From Sweltsa coloradensis (taxonomy: Eukaryota > Arthropoda > Insecta > Plecoptera > Chloroperlidae): a stretch of 64,000 nt of DNA. The stretch lies in contig JAMZAV010000891.1 in the NCBI GenBank assembly GCA_024449915.1, positions 186,001 through 250,000 on the forward strand. The letters run 5' to 3'. The notes under the pieces were generated by a model. The model had not been told where the DNA came from. It saw nothing but the letters and a program-made list of their open reading frames with translations, and did no database searches. A program made the position numbers and the translations under genes. This document shows, piece after piece, positions 24,421 through 36,841 of the stretch. The first letter of the stretch is position 1. Each line of letters starts with the position of its first letter.

Positions 24421-25314
24421 AAACTAATATGAAGTTCAGAAAGTGATTAACAGCTAAAACGAGTACGACAAAGAGGTCCTAAATAGCGAATTATCTTTGT
24501 AATTAAACCGCCCTAAAGCTTCGTAGTGGACTGCTCTATATGGAGACAGTGTCCATTACCATGTTTATTCATGATTAGATTAGCCGCACCGCGTCAAATG
24601 CAAATCTGTTAGCAGACTCATTCCCTCTCATTTGCATCGGCGACAGCGTTAGCTACGCTAGAGATATGGATATTAATAATGCGGAATATATTCAAGTAAT
24701 TGACCACATGTTTGGGATCTCAATTTAAATATGCCATTACGTGTTGTTAACCTACGAACATAGCCTGGTCAGAACGCGCCATTCGCTCAAACATATTGGC
24801 TTAGCCTCCAGTAGAATAATACCCCCCTTAAGTAATTGAAGTCTATCTCTGTGAATAAGTGTGCACCAGATAAATTTTTGTGTGAATTAGATTCAAAATT
24901 ACGATTTAGGGGGAGATGATCGTAACCCCCCCCCCATCCACCCCCGAACAAAAACTGGACAAACCTCCATGAAGAATTGTGCACTAACTAAATGAGTGTG
25001 TGAAATCCGTATGGTGTCTAGCACGGAGGATCTACATTACATAGGGCCTAGAAATTCAGCATTGTGGGGGGGAGGGGGGAAGTCCAACTTGACCATACAA
25101 TGTACATCCAACCAGTAATTAGTTTCTTATCGAAACACATTGAATCCATACAAATGAGCTTGACCATTGTTCTTGCATCATACTTGACACAGATACGTCT
25201 TGCACACACACCCAAGCACTTGGCATGATAATAACTATCGCCGAGTGATCATATCTAATAATGTCAACGAGAATGTAATTAGCAATTACTAAACATCTCT
25301 GTCACTTGGGAGCT
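24421..25314. other. Non-coding stretch, nothing recognised
   Basis: No coding sequence or repeat family seen; short C- and G-rich runs at about 24931 and 25067. Confidence 0.6.
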
Positions 25315-28300
25315 GAGGTGATGCACTAGTGCTATCTGCCTGGGGATCGAACACTGGACATGTCCGGGCAGGGCTCAGGAGACAAGATCAGTGACAGCCG
25401 TACTTCATATTCAGGTGGTGACGTATTGAAATGTCCCCGTCAACCTGCAGTACGCTATGCAAGACTATAGACCCGCCCTCTGTGGCAAAATACCACACTG
25501 CTTCCGAGTTCACGGTGTACATGACGCACTAGAGGTGTAAACATACAGGGACGTGGTGTACACACATGGGGGTGATGCACTAGTGCTATCTGCCTGGGAT
25601 CGAACACTGGACATGTCCGGGCAGGGCTCAGGAGACAAGACCAGTGACAAACCGTACTTCATTTCAGGTGGTGACGTATTGAAATGTCCCGTCAACCTGC
25701 AGTACGCTATGCAAGACTATAGACACGCCCTCTGTGGCACAAATACCACACTACTTCCGAGTTCCCGGTGTACATGACGCACTAAGAGGTGTAAACATAC
25801 AGGGACGTGGTGTACACATGAGGTGATGCACTAGTGCTATCTGCCTCGGGGATCGAACACTGGACATGCGCCGGAAGCTCAGGAGACAAGACAGTGACAG
25901 CCGCTACTTCATATTTAGGTGGTGACGTATGAAATGTCCCCGGCAACCTGCAGTACGCCATGCAAGACTATAGACACGCCCTCTGTGGGACAAATACCAC
26001 ACTGCTTCCAGTTCCGGTGTACATGACGCACTAAGAGGTGTAAAACATACAGGGACGTGGGTGTACACACATGAGGTGATGCACTAGTGCTATCTGCCTG
26101 GGATCGAACACTGGACATGTCCGGGCAAAGCTCAGGAGACAAGATCAGTGACAGCCGTACTTCATATTCAGGTGGTACGTATGAAATGTCCCGTCAACCT
26201 GCAGTACGCCATGCAAGACTATAGACACCCCTCTGTGGCACAAATACCCACTACTTCCGAGTTCCCGGTGTACATGACGCACTAAGAGGTGTAAACATAC
26301 AGGACGTGGTGTACACACATGAAGTGTGCACTGTGCTATCTGCCTGGGGATCGAACACTGGACATGTCCGGCAAAGCTCAGAGACAGATCAGTGACAGCC
26401 GACTCATATTCAGGTGGTACGTATTGAAATGTCCCCGTCAACCTGCAGTACGCTATGCAAGACTATAGGGCCACCCTCTGTGGCACAAATACCACACTGC
26501 TCGAGTTCCCGGTGTACATGACGCACTAAGAGGTGTAAAACCAAATAAATAGGGACGTGGTGTAAAAAACCATGAAGGTGATGCACTGGCTATCTGCCTG
26601 GGGATCGAACACTGGACATGTCCGGGCAGGGCTCAGGAGACAAGACAGTGACAGCCGTACTTCATATTCAGGTGGTGACGTATTGAAATGTCCCCGTCAA
26701 CCTGCAGTACGCTATGCAAGACTATAGACACGCCCTCTGTGGCACAAATACCACACTCTTCGAGTTCCCCGGTGTACATGACGCACTAAGAGGTTGTAAA
26801 CATACAACGAAGTGGTGTACACACATGAGGTGATGCACTAGTGCTATCTGCTGGGGATCGAACACTGAACATGTCGGCGGTCAGGGAAAGCAGTGACGAG
26901 TGAGCCACTTCTATCTGCTGGGAAATTCCCCCAACCAACTTTGGGCATGACCGGCTGGGCACAAAAACACAAGACCGGTGTACAAGCGTAAATGTCATAC
27001 AGGGTGGTGAAAAAGATTGAAATGTCCCGTCAACCTGGGCAGTACGCAGGGCTAGGACTAGTGACAGCCCTCTTGTGGTGACAAAATTACCAACCCTACC
27101 CTTCAGACTTCCCGTGGTACCAATTGAGCGCAACTAAGAGGTGTAAACATACAAGGGACGTGGTGTACACACATGAGGTGATGCACTAGTGCTATCTGCC
27201 TGGGGATCGAACACTGGACATGTCCGGGCAGGGCTCAGGGACAAGATCAGTGACAGAGCGTACTTCATATTCAGGTGGTGACGTATTGAAATGTCCCCGT
27301 CAACCTGCAGTACGCCATGCAAGACTATAGACACCCCCCTCTGTGGCACAAATACCACCACTCTTCCGAGTTCCCGGTGTACATGACGCACTAAGAGGTG
27401 TAAACATACAGGGACGTGGTGTACACACATGAGGTGATGCACTAGTGCTATCTGCCTGGGGATCGAACACTGGACAAGTCCGGGCAGGGCTCAGGAGACA
27501 AGACCAGTGACAGCCGTACTTCATATTCAGGTGGTGACGTATTGAAATGTCCCCCGTCAACCCTGCAGTACGCTATGCAAGACTATAGACACGCCCTCTG
27601 TGGCACAAATACCACACTACTTCCGAGTTCCCGGTGTACATGACGCACTAAGAGGTGTAAACATACAGGGACGTGGTGTACACACATGAGGTGATGCACT
27701 AGTGCTATCTGCCTGGGGATCGAACACTGGACATGTCCGGGCAGGGCTCAGGAGAGAAGACCAGTGACAGCCGTACTTCATATTCAGGTGGTGACGTATT
27801 GAAATGTCCCCGTCAACCTGCAGTACGCCATGCAAGACTATAGACACGCCCTCTGTGGCACAAATACCACACTACTTCCGAGTTCCCGGTGTACATGACG
27901 CACTAAGAGGTGTAAACATACAGGGACGTGGTGTACACACATGAGGTGATGCACTAGTGCTATCTGCCTGGGGATCGAACACTGGACATGTCCGGGCAGG
28001 GCTCAGGAGACAAGATCAGTGACATGAGCCGTACTTCATATTCAGGTGGTGACGTATTGAAATGTCCCCGTCAACCTGCAGTATACGCTATGCAAGACTA
28101 TAGACACGCCCTCTGTGGCACAAATACCACACTACTTCCGAGTTCCCGGTGTACATGACGCACTAAGAGGTGTAAACATACAGGGACGTGGTGTACACAC
28201 ATGAGGTGATGCACTAGTGCTATCTGCCTGGGGATCGAACACTGGACATGTCCGGGCAGCGCTCAGGAGACAAGATCAGTGACATGAGCCGTACTTCATA

Positions 28301-29735
28301 TTCAGGTGGTGACGTATTGAAATGTCCCCGTCAACCTGCAGTACGCTATGCAAGACTATAGACCCGCCCTCTGTGGCACAAATACCACACTACTTCCGAG
28401 TTCCCGGTGTACATGACGCACTAAGAGGTGTAAAACATACAGGGACGTGGTGTACACACATGAGGTGATGCACTAGTGCTATCTGCCTGGGATCGAACAC
28501 TGGACATGTCCGGGCAGGGCTCAGGGGACAAGATCAGTGACAGCCGTACTTCATATTCAGGTGGTGACGTATTGAAATGTCCCCCGTCAACCTGCAGTAC
28601 GCTATGCAAGACTATAGACACGCCCTCTGTGGCACAAATACCACACACTACTTCCGAGTTCCCGGTGTACATGACGCACTAAGAGGTGTAAACATACAGG
28701 GACGTGGTGTACACACATGAGGTGATGCACTAGTGCTATCTGCCTGGGGATCGAACACTGGACATGTCCGGGCAGCGCTCAGGAGACAAGATCAGTGACG
28801 GGAGCCGTACTTCATATTCAGGTGGTGACGTATTGAAATGTCCCCGTCAACCTGCAGTACGCTATGCAAGACTATAGACCCGCCCTCTGTGGCACAAATA
28901 CCACACTACTTCCGAGTTCCCGGTGTACATGACGCACTAAGAGGTGTAAACATACAGGGACGTGGTGTACACACATGAGGTGATGCACTAGTGCTATCTG
29001 CCTGGGGATCGAACACTGGACATGTCCGGGCAGGGCTCAGGAGAGAAGACCAGTGGCATGAGCCGTACTTCATATTCAGGTGGTGACGTATTGAAATGTC
29101 CCCGTCAACCTGCAGTACGCCATGCAAGACTATAGACCCGCCCTCTGTGGCACAAATACCACACTACTTCCGAGTTCCCGGTGTACATGACGCACTAAGA
29201 GGTGTGAACATACAGGGACGTGGTGTACACACATGAGGTGATGCACTGTGCTATCTGCCTGGGGATCGAACACTGGACAAGTCCGGGCAGGGCTCAGGAG
29301 AGAAGACCAGTGACAGCCGTACTTCATATTCAGGTGGTGACGTATTGAAATGTCCCCGTCAACCTGCAGTACGCCATGCAAGACTATAGACACGCCCTCT
29401 GTGGCACAAATACCACACTACTTCCGAGTTCCCGGTGTACATGACGCACTAAGAGGTGTAAACATACAGGGACGTGGTGTACACACATGAGTGATGCACT
29501 AGTGCTATCTGCCTGGGGATCGAACACTGGACATGTCCGGGCAGGGCTCAGGAGACAAGATCAGTGACAGCCGTACTTCATATTCAGGTGGTGACGTATT
29601 GAAATGTCCCCGTCAACCTGCAGTACGCTATGCAAGACTATAGACCCGCCCTCTGTGGCACAAATACCACACTGCTTCCGAGTTCCCGGTGTACATGTCG
29701 CAAACATACAGGGACGTGGTGTACACACGCGGGTA
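25315..29735. repeat. Satellite array, about 257-bp unit, 17 copies
   Basis: Taking ATGCAC of each unit as reference, starts are 25321, 25575, 25826, 26079, about 26326, 26581, 26833, 27181, 27437, 27694, 27949, 28209, 28468, 28725, 28983, 29241 and 29494. Units of the right half are 253-260 bp and almost identical; those of the left half are shorter (247-255) with many one-base gaps, and the one at 26833-27180 is scrambled and 348 bp long. Each unit contains CTGGGGATCGAACACTGG, a B-box-like sequence in reverse. Because 257 is not a multiple of three, the long minus-strand reading frames change phase from unit to unit and are not taken as genes. Confidence 0.95.
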
Positions 29736-29763
29736 AACACATTGCATACACAGGCAATATTTT

Positions 29764-30360
29764 TGGATGAGCGTAGCGAGCGAAGCGAGTGAAGCGAAGA
29801 CTTCAATTTCACTGACCCCCAAAAAATTGAGCTCGGGTGTTTTTTTTTTTTTATATTATTATTTTTGTCTGTTTGTTCGCTCTCTACCGGGCAAACGGCA
29901 TATGCGATCTTGATGAAAATTTGAAAGGACCTTCGAAATCTCTGAACTTAGACTTGCCACGTTTTTGGGTACAATCGAAGAAATATTTCTCATGAATATC
30001 GTACTTTTACGATTTTTTTCGATTTTTTGTGCGATATTTTCGTGCCATTTGGGCCAATTCTCACCAAACGGGCGGGGCTACAACGTTCATATTATACATG
30101 TACATTAAGGATGGTGATGTAGTACCTTTTGAAAGAAAAAGTTGAATAAGTTAGCCTGAATCTATACAAATAAAGCTTTTAATATAAGTTTTTTACTGTA
30201 AATAATACCAATTGACAAGAAACAATAGAAACTTGACAACAATCACCTACAATGCGTAGGCAGCAAAACAAAGCACTTGCAAAAGTAAAGATATCCCACG
30301 CAAACTAAAAACTTTAAAAAGCTCATCCATCAACGCGGCGGGACTTTAGCGTTTTCCTAG
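29764..30360 (+). mobile_element. Helentron-like non-autonomous element, long family copy 2
   Basis: Starts TGGATGAGCGTAGCGAGCG, ends GCTCATCCAT, then stem-loop AACGC/GCGTT and TTTTCCTAG; flanked by T at 29763 and 30361. The internal GTTTGGTCAGA-type block is present once only, so at 597 bp it is shorter than copies 1, 3 and 5. It lies 28 bases after the satellite array. Confidence 0.75.
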
Positions 30361-31094
30361 TTATTTAATTTGCATCGTTTGGTTTATTATTAAATACATT
30401 CAAGCATCCTAAGCAGCACAGAGACCCGCGTGACCTTTGACCTCCGCCCACCGTCACCCCCATCAAATGCAGAGATGTCCACAAGGCAGAGATGATTTCT
30501 GACGTTCACACAAACATGTTGATACCTTTGTGCTGCTCAAATCGAATAGTTCATCAAAACAGGTTCCTAAAAACTTTTGTCATCTGCCACCCTATGGTAC
30601 AGCCTTTAGAGAACGGTATAAAGTAAACAAAACAACTGCCACATATGCAATAGTTTAGTTGTTTAGTCAGACGGACTCGGACCCATATTGCAAACCATCA
30701 TCAATACCACGTTATATTTGTGCGAGCAGGAAATACGTGTGTGGAATACACCACTATAAACAATCACACTGGACTGGAGCTAGATTCTTGATCAGAGTTC
30801 CGTCTAGATTCTCTGTAACTTCCTCATATCTAGTTGGGCTCTACAACGGCTCCAGTCTCGCGGGATATTTGAGATTGCTCTCTGGTGACGTGTGAGTGAC
30901 AGCTCGCACTTAGACCAGAGAACACTTCTCGTGGTCGATAAACTGTGCGTGGATGTGTTTGAGAAAACATAAGACACGTTTTTCAGAACCACGCACTGAA
31001 CCTTGCTTGTGCTACTTGAGTGTGTGCGTCCGCAAAGTACATATTGTTTTCAAAGAGACAATTTAATAAAATTAAAGTTGTTGCATTTATTACA
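30361..31094. other. Non-coding stretch between two inverted Helentron-like copies
   Basis: No recognised content. Copies at 29764-30360 (+) and 31095-31878 (-) face each other across it, so the DNA or a transcript could form a hairpin with about 600-base arms. Confidence 0.5.
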
Positions 31095-31878
31095 CTAGGA
31101 AAACGCTAAAGTCCCGCCGCGTTGATGGATGAGCTTTTTAAAGGTTTTAGTTTGCGTGGGATATCTTTACTTTTGCAAGTGCTTTGTTTTGCTGCCTACG
31201 CATTGTAGGTGAATGTTGTCAAGTTTCTTTTGTTTCTTGTCAATTGGTTTTATTTACCGTAAAAATCTTGTATTAAAAGCTTTATTTCTATGGATTCTGG
31301 CTAAATTTTTCCACTTTTTCTTTCAAAAGGTACTACATAACCATAACCTTAACGTCCATGTATAATATGAACGTTGTAGCCCCACCCGTTTGGTCAGAAT
31401 TGGCCCAAATGGCACGAAAATATCGCACAAAAAGTCAAAAAACGTATATTAAAAGCTTTATTTCTCTCGATTCTGGCTAACTTTTTCAACTTTTTCTTCA
31501 GAAAGCAATACATAACCATAACATTAATGTCCACGTAAAATATGAACGTTGAAGCCCCACCCGTTTGGTCAGAATTGGCCCAAATGGCACGAAAATATCG
31601 CACCAAAAATCGAAAAAAATCGTAAAAGTACGATATTCATGAGAAATATTTCTTCGATTGTACCCAAAAATGTAGCAAGTCTAAGTTCAGAGAAAACGAA
31701 GGTCGTGTCAAATTTTCATCAAGATCGCATATACCGTTTGCCCGGTAGAGAGCGAACAAACAGACGGAAAAACGAAAAAAAAAAAAAAACAAAAACAAAA
31801 AAAAAAAAAAACAAAAAAACACCCGAGCTAAATTTTTTGGGGGGTCGGTGAAATTGAAGTCTTCGCTTCGCTCATCCA
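31095..31878 (-). mobile_element. Helentron-like non-autonomous element, long family copy 3
   Basis: Minus-strand orientation; starts TGGATGAGCG at 31878 and ends TTTTCCTAG at 31095, with T flanks on that strand. The internal block is duplicated (about 31266-31440 and 31441-31615) as in copy 1. Poly-A/C tract at 31770-31820. Confidence 0.75.
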
Positions 31879-33192
31879 ATTAGGTATTGTTGTAAAGATG
31901 AAGGAAGAAGACTGACTGATATGTCTCGTGATACGGCTGTGATCGAATATTCTCGCTAGATCGGCTGTGGATAGTTCGTATGTGCACCTTTTTCCTTGAT
32001 TGACATCTTCTTCGTGGTTGTCTCAAAATCAACTCTTAATATTGCCTTTAAAGATGACTGGCGTCATTTATTATTTGTTAATATATCTTAAAGGTGTACA
32101 ACGGTTTTGTTTGGTGGCACTGTCAAATAATAATTTAAAAAGTACCCTACTGAAATACAGTGTCGTATTACACTTTTTCAAAATAACTTAAAAATATATT
32201 ATCCAATCTTCCACCACAATTATATTGTGTTATAGTGTTATATTGTGTTTCCTAAGTAGCTTATGAGTGAGACTGATTCGAGAGGTTGCAGGTTCGATTC
32301 CGCCACCGGCAATGACCAATGCGCATTGACCATCGTGTTTATGCTACGTATTCGATGAGATAATAATACAAACCCTCGAATACGTATAGTTTCTAAGGTG
32401 CTCACATGATACGAGTGAACATTTCGACGAACGTACGTAATTTACGAGAATGTGTGAGAATTAAAATATGTTATATAAATTGAAAACAAATCAGTCATTC
32501 AAATAGTCTCTAATTTACATAACTGAGTTGTTGTAGTCTCGAGATACAAAACTGATTAATTTTATTTTGTCGAAATTCTCAAACGAAATAATTTAACGAA
32601 AATAATTAATTTCTGAAGTGAAAACCTTAATTTAAAAACTGAATATATATTCGATGCCTCAAACACTCGAGTTGATAACAACCAATTATTTGCGTCTGAA
32701 TCTTAATTCGAATCTGGTTTGAATAATATGGAACCGAATATCAGGGTGTCGTAAATCTTGAATTTTCTCTTACAATCAAAGAGAGTTTTTTTAACAAGGT
32801 AATCTATAATAGAATCTGAGAAATGTCTTTCTGTTCTCTTTCACGCGTCTTGACTTTAAAGTCTGCAAATAACTTTCTCTATCGATCTGTTTTGATTGTA
32901 GCCACTCAAAAATGATTTAATTACCATGTTGATTTGATTGCTCTTGAAAACCAATCGGAATAGTCAACAACGTTCAAAAAATTAAGTCAGATGTTTTAAC
33001 CAAAAGCAATTCCTATAAAAATTAATTCAATTAGAAAAATCATGAATATGTTAACTCAAAATCCTAGTTGAGTGGCATGGGTGGATTGGCGAGTAGTTTG
33101 GCTCGGGAAAGGGACTAGTAATATTCATCATGGAATTATATAAGTTCAATGTTGATTTTATAACTACTGAGATTCTTAGAACAGTTAGGTTT
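31879..33192. other. Non-coding stretch with one SINE fragment
   Basis: Apart from the SINE B head at 32258-32330 nothing is recognised. Confidence 0.5.
32258..32330 (+). mobile_element. tRNA-derived SINE, family B, head fragment
   Basis: GATTCGAGAGGTTGCAGG followed by a B-box-like GGTTCGATTCC and CCGGCAATGACC; the body is not conserved. Confidence 0.5.
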
Positions 33193-33398
33193 AATTAGTA
33201 TAAACAATAATTGGACTCATCATGTTCTTTTATTAAATTAATATATTAAATTAAAGGTAAAGCAATATTTCGGGTACTTTCAGTACCCTTCAAAAGGCAA
33301 CAAACCAAAAAAACAAAAAAAAAAAAATTGCTTTACCTTTAATTTAATATATAAATTAATAAAAGAACATGATGAGTCCAATTATTGTTTATACTAAT
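33193..33398. repeat. Long inverted repeat (foldback), 74/72-base arms
   Basis: Left arm 33193-33266, right arm 33327-33398, reverse complementary with about a 2-base gap; spacer of 60 bases contains an inner hairpin GGGTACTTTCAGTACCC and an A-rich tract. TTCAATGTTGAT occurs just outside both sides (33145 and 33396). Confidence 0.85.
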
Positions 33399-35077
33399 TC
33401 AATGTTGATATTGGGCTGAAATAAACCGCAAACAAAAATTGTTCATCTTATACGAAATATTTATTATTTTATTTATTGGGAGTATTTAATGTAATTCTAA
33501 ACTCTTTCATTCGACACTGACATTCTTGTCATCTTTCAACAAAAGTTGGATAGTAACTACCTACCTAGATATCTAGTGCAGAGTTCATATGTCCTCTGAT
33601 CTTTTATTAACGATTACCTAAGTGTTCTGGGTTCTTGGCTTTATCAAACTAACTTGTGCTGCTAACTTCTCGTCCTGAATAACAAGAACACTGTTTTAAA
33701 TATGTTGTATTGTATGGTATTATATTGCACATTACAGTACCATCTTAATGACCTCATTTGTGAAAAAAAACTTTAATAATGGCATTAGAATCGTATCTTG
33801 ATTCTGCCCCACGTTGACTACCCGAGCTATGTGTGTTATCCACAAGATCTTAACAAAATTAAACGTTAAACGCATCCAATACAAACTTTTGTTTTCTTTG
33901 CTACCAATATAATATAACTTTTTAACAAATACAGTATGCTACACTTTGCCAACAACATTTGATTCCAACAGATTCCAATTCCATTTCTATAATAAGTGAT
34001 AAACAGTGATGCAGCCAAGGAGGTCATTAAAATACGTTAATATGCAATATTATGCATGCAGAACAATATAACTACAAAAATAATGACATGACTGTAACAA
34101 ATTGTTACAGTAATAGTTAGAAGATTGCATGATTTAATTGGATTCAAATGAAAAAGTTTAGATCGATAAAAATGTCCAGCTCTTGGTGGAGGTGCTGCCT
34201 GCTGGGTCTAACTGAAAGTTGGCTAAAATTGCAAATTTGGTGGAGGCGCCGGGTCGAGGTGTAACGCAGCCTAACTAAGTGCGAGCCTACTTGTGTAGTT
34301 GTACCACACTCATACGTCTAGTACACATTGAACCTCGGTAATAACAATATACTACGAGCAAGGGTTGTCGAGATACATGTTGATAGTATCGGACAAATTC
34401 AGTTATAAAGACTCATACGATAGTCGGAGAAACAACGTTATAGGCCTCAGTTGGGGGAGTGTAGAGATATTTAATAATGGTATTTATCGCATGGGCGGAA
34501 TAAAGGTCTCCATTCAAAACTACCCTTACATTGAATTACATTCTAAGAGAAATAATAAAAATAAATATTTTTATTTTGTAGAAAGTCGAGAGACGTACTG
34601 GAATAACGTGGCTTTGGAATGTTGGTATTTCGAATTGGTAGGTGAATGGAGAGGGCTTTGTAATTCTAGAAGGGTGGGCAAGAAACATAAGGAAGACGGT
34701 AAAAGTGTTTGAAGACCAGGAGCGAAATAGAAAGATCGATGACGTGATAGAAGCCGAGAGCGATAGAAAGGTGGGGGGGAGGGCGATGCGAAGTATAGAC
34801 GGCCTGGCAAGAAAGTCCTACTCACTTTAATCGCATATAACTAATTTCCAGTAGGTGACTTTCATTCGAAGAGGACTAAGTCAACCATGTTGGCGCCGAC
34901 GCCATCGCCGAGTCAACAATGAGGTCGGTATTTAAAAAAGAAAACGTCAACCTAGCTCGGTGGACACGATTAACCCGCACTTCTCATTACCCAGTCTAGA
35001 TTATGAAAAACATTTTTTTTTAAATCTGTCCTTTTATGTTAACTTTGTCTTTTGAATCAGTTTACAGTCTCATTATT
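33399..35077. other. Non-coding stretch with two copies of a dispersed GC-rich motif
   Basis: GGTGGAGGTGCTG at 34185 and GGTGGAGGCGCCGGGT at 34239. The 115-residue plus-strand reading frame at 34365-34712 has no recognisable domain. CAGTGATGCAGCCAAGG at about 34005 resembles a hAT end but has no partner. Confidence 0.45.
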
Positions 35078-35330
35078 ATACAAGCTCCAACGAATGCAGA
35101 TGCTTTGTAATGGTGGGGGTAGAATGAATGCGCTGTAAAATGAATGTCGCCTTTGTGAATGAAAGAGAAATATCTTTTACCAACACAAGCAAAAATTATC
35201 TGTGCTAGATCACAGAGTTCCTCCGTGTGCTAGATCCACGCTGAGCTAGCGTGAATAGAGTTGATATAGTTGTTTTGTTGGGAAAACAATTTCGAGCTAT
35301 CTCAATTCGTTTTCTTTCGTTAGAACAACT
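35078..35330 (-). repeat. Unclassified dispersed repeat, copy 2
   Basis: Reverse complement of 6655-6905 over its whole length, with small gaps and substitutions. Confidence 0.7.
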
Positions 35331-35689
35331 ATATCATAAATCAAGTAGTAGAATTAACATAATACATAGAGATTAATTTATTTTTTCAATTAAGTTATCA
35401 CTGAATTTTATCAGTCAATTGATAATAAAACAAGTTTGCACGATTGAGTTGGATTGGATTGTAAAAGGTTGGATGTACGAAAATGTTTATATCTCGGTGG
35501 AGGCGCCGGGTCAAGGTTTGATGCGGTGATGGTGTACTAAGTTTATAATAAGATCACGTTCAATCCTGTGATAAACTTCTAGTACGGATATCTTCAGTCC
35601 ATCAGTCAAACGCTAAGATTGAGTCTTAATTAACAGACCTTGGATCGTCAACGTCTCACTCGTCAGACGCAAAATAAAGGGGACAGATG

Positions 35690-35757
35690 ACGACGAGATC
35701 AAAACCCAAGCCATGGTACTTGTGCTGTACCAGACTCTTATATAAATAAATAAACTA
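35690..35757 (+). mobile_element. LINE-type 3' tail fragment
   Basis: TGGTACTTGTGCTGTA and AGACTCTTATA followed by AAATAAATAAA; the same tail ends the LINE copy at 48935 on the minus strand. The sequence at 35495-35511 upstream holds another GGTGGAGGCGCCGGGT motif. Confidence 0.55.
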
Positions 35758-36698
35758 TTGGTGTAACTACTTGCAGCGATATCCCACCAGCAACATTAAA
35801 ATGGTTCTTCCGTTACGTCGTTATTGGAACTGCATGCTACAAAATGTAAAACCCCCAAAAAATTGTATTTTTAAATAACCATTTTGTGTGGCCAGTTTTT
35901 ACTGTTAATTTCCACCAAACTGTGTTGGCTGATGATACAAATAGCAACAACAACAGCAACATCAAATTAAAAACGAAAATAATAAAAACATTATTTAACG
36001 ATAGTTTTAAATAATTCTTTTTTGAAACTGGATAAATCAATATCTTTAAAACCAATCCACATTAAGATTGTGTAAAATATAAAAATGTAGTTATTAGTGA
36101 TGGTATTTTTTTATGCTCAACATTATTGCTTTATTGCTATATGAGACGAATCGATATTATTATCGTGAGTTATTTTCTAGGACGAAATATTTATTGAAGA
36201 TGACTAAACTGCTGCTTTTATGACAAACGTTTTTGTGGTGTTCTTAGAACCCCAAAATACAACCCACGTTGATAGCGTCCCGTCCCCTTCTGCAGCTCAT
36301 AATTTATCAAAGTTCTAAACGAATCGGATTTATCTCCACCAATCAGAGAGAACCGAAGTTTTACGTTGCACGACATCGAACCCAAAGAATAGAGTATTCT
36401 ATCTCAGCCATCTGATACAGAACAAGGTTGATGGTTGGGGTGATTACGACCTCCGCTGAGTGAGTTGGGCACGATAATATAATTTTTTTTTACCCCGCTG
36501 AGATGGATTTTTTGATTTCGAAATTGATTACCGTAAAATCAATTACACCTACGAGAGTGTTACCCGATTAATGAAATTGAGATATAATATTATGTTCGTA
36601 AGTAGTTTTGACTTTGACCCAGAGCGAAATGTGGGTTGGGGGTTTACAGTTAGAAGTTTCGAGCCAATGAGCGAACAGTTCAGTAATGTGTTAGAGAC
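35758..36698. other. Non-coding stretch, nothing recognised
   Basis: AT-rich, no supported gene or repeat family. Confidence 0.55.
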
Positions 36699-36841
36699 AT
36701 ATAGCTGCTCCATCGGAAGTTTGCATGTGCTAGCGACTTTGGCGGGCCAATGAGCGAACAGTATTTCGAATAATTATGATTGGCTAGAACTAGCCCGCAG
36801 GTGACGTCAACATCAGCAAACTTCTGATGGAGCAGCTATAT
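36699..36841. mobile_element. Short terminal-inverted-repeat element (MITE candidate), 143 bp
   Basis: Ends ATATAGCTGCTCCATCGGAA and its inverted copy at 36816-36841; 25 of 26 bases pair. The interior contains GGGCCAATGAGCGAACAG, which also occurs as CCAATGAGCGAACAG just outside at 36664. Confidence 0.6.

Noticed and set aside
25315..29735. CRISPR array
   Set aside because: Contiguous 257-bp tandem units without unique spacers, in eukaryotic DNA.
25510..29822. Many 60-115-residue minus-strand reading frames sharing HVCTPRP / ADSTSASPH words
   Set aside because: They are the 257-bp satellite read through; the unit is not a multiple of three, so phase changes at every unit, and no frame crosses the array.
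34365..34712. 115-residue plus-strand frame
   Set aside because: Low-complexity composition, no family resemblance, and no neighbouring exons or conserved motif.
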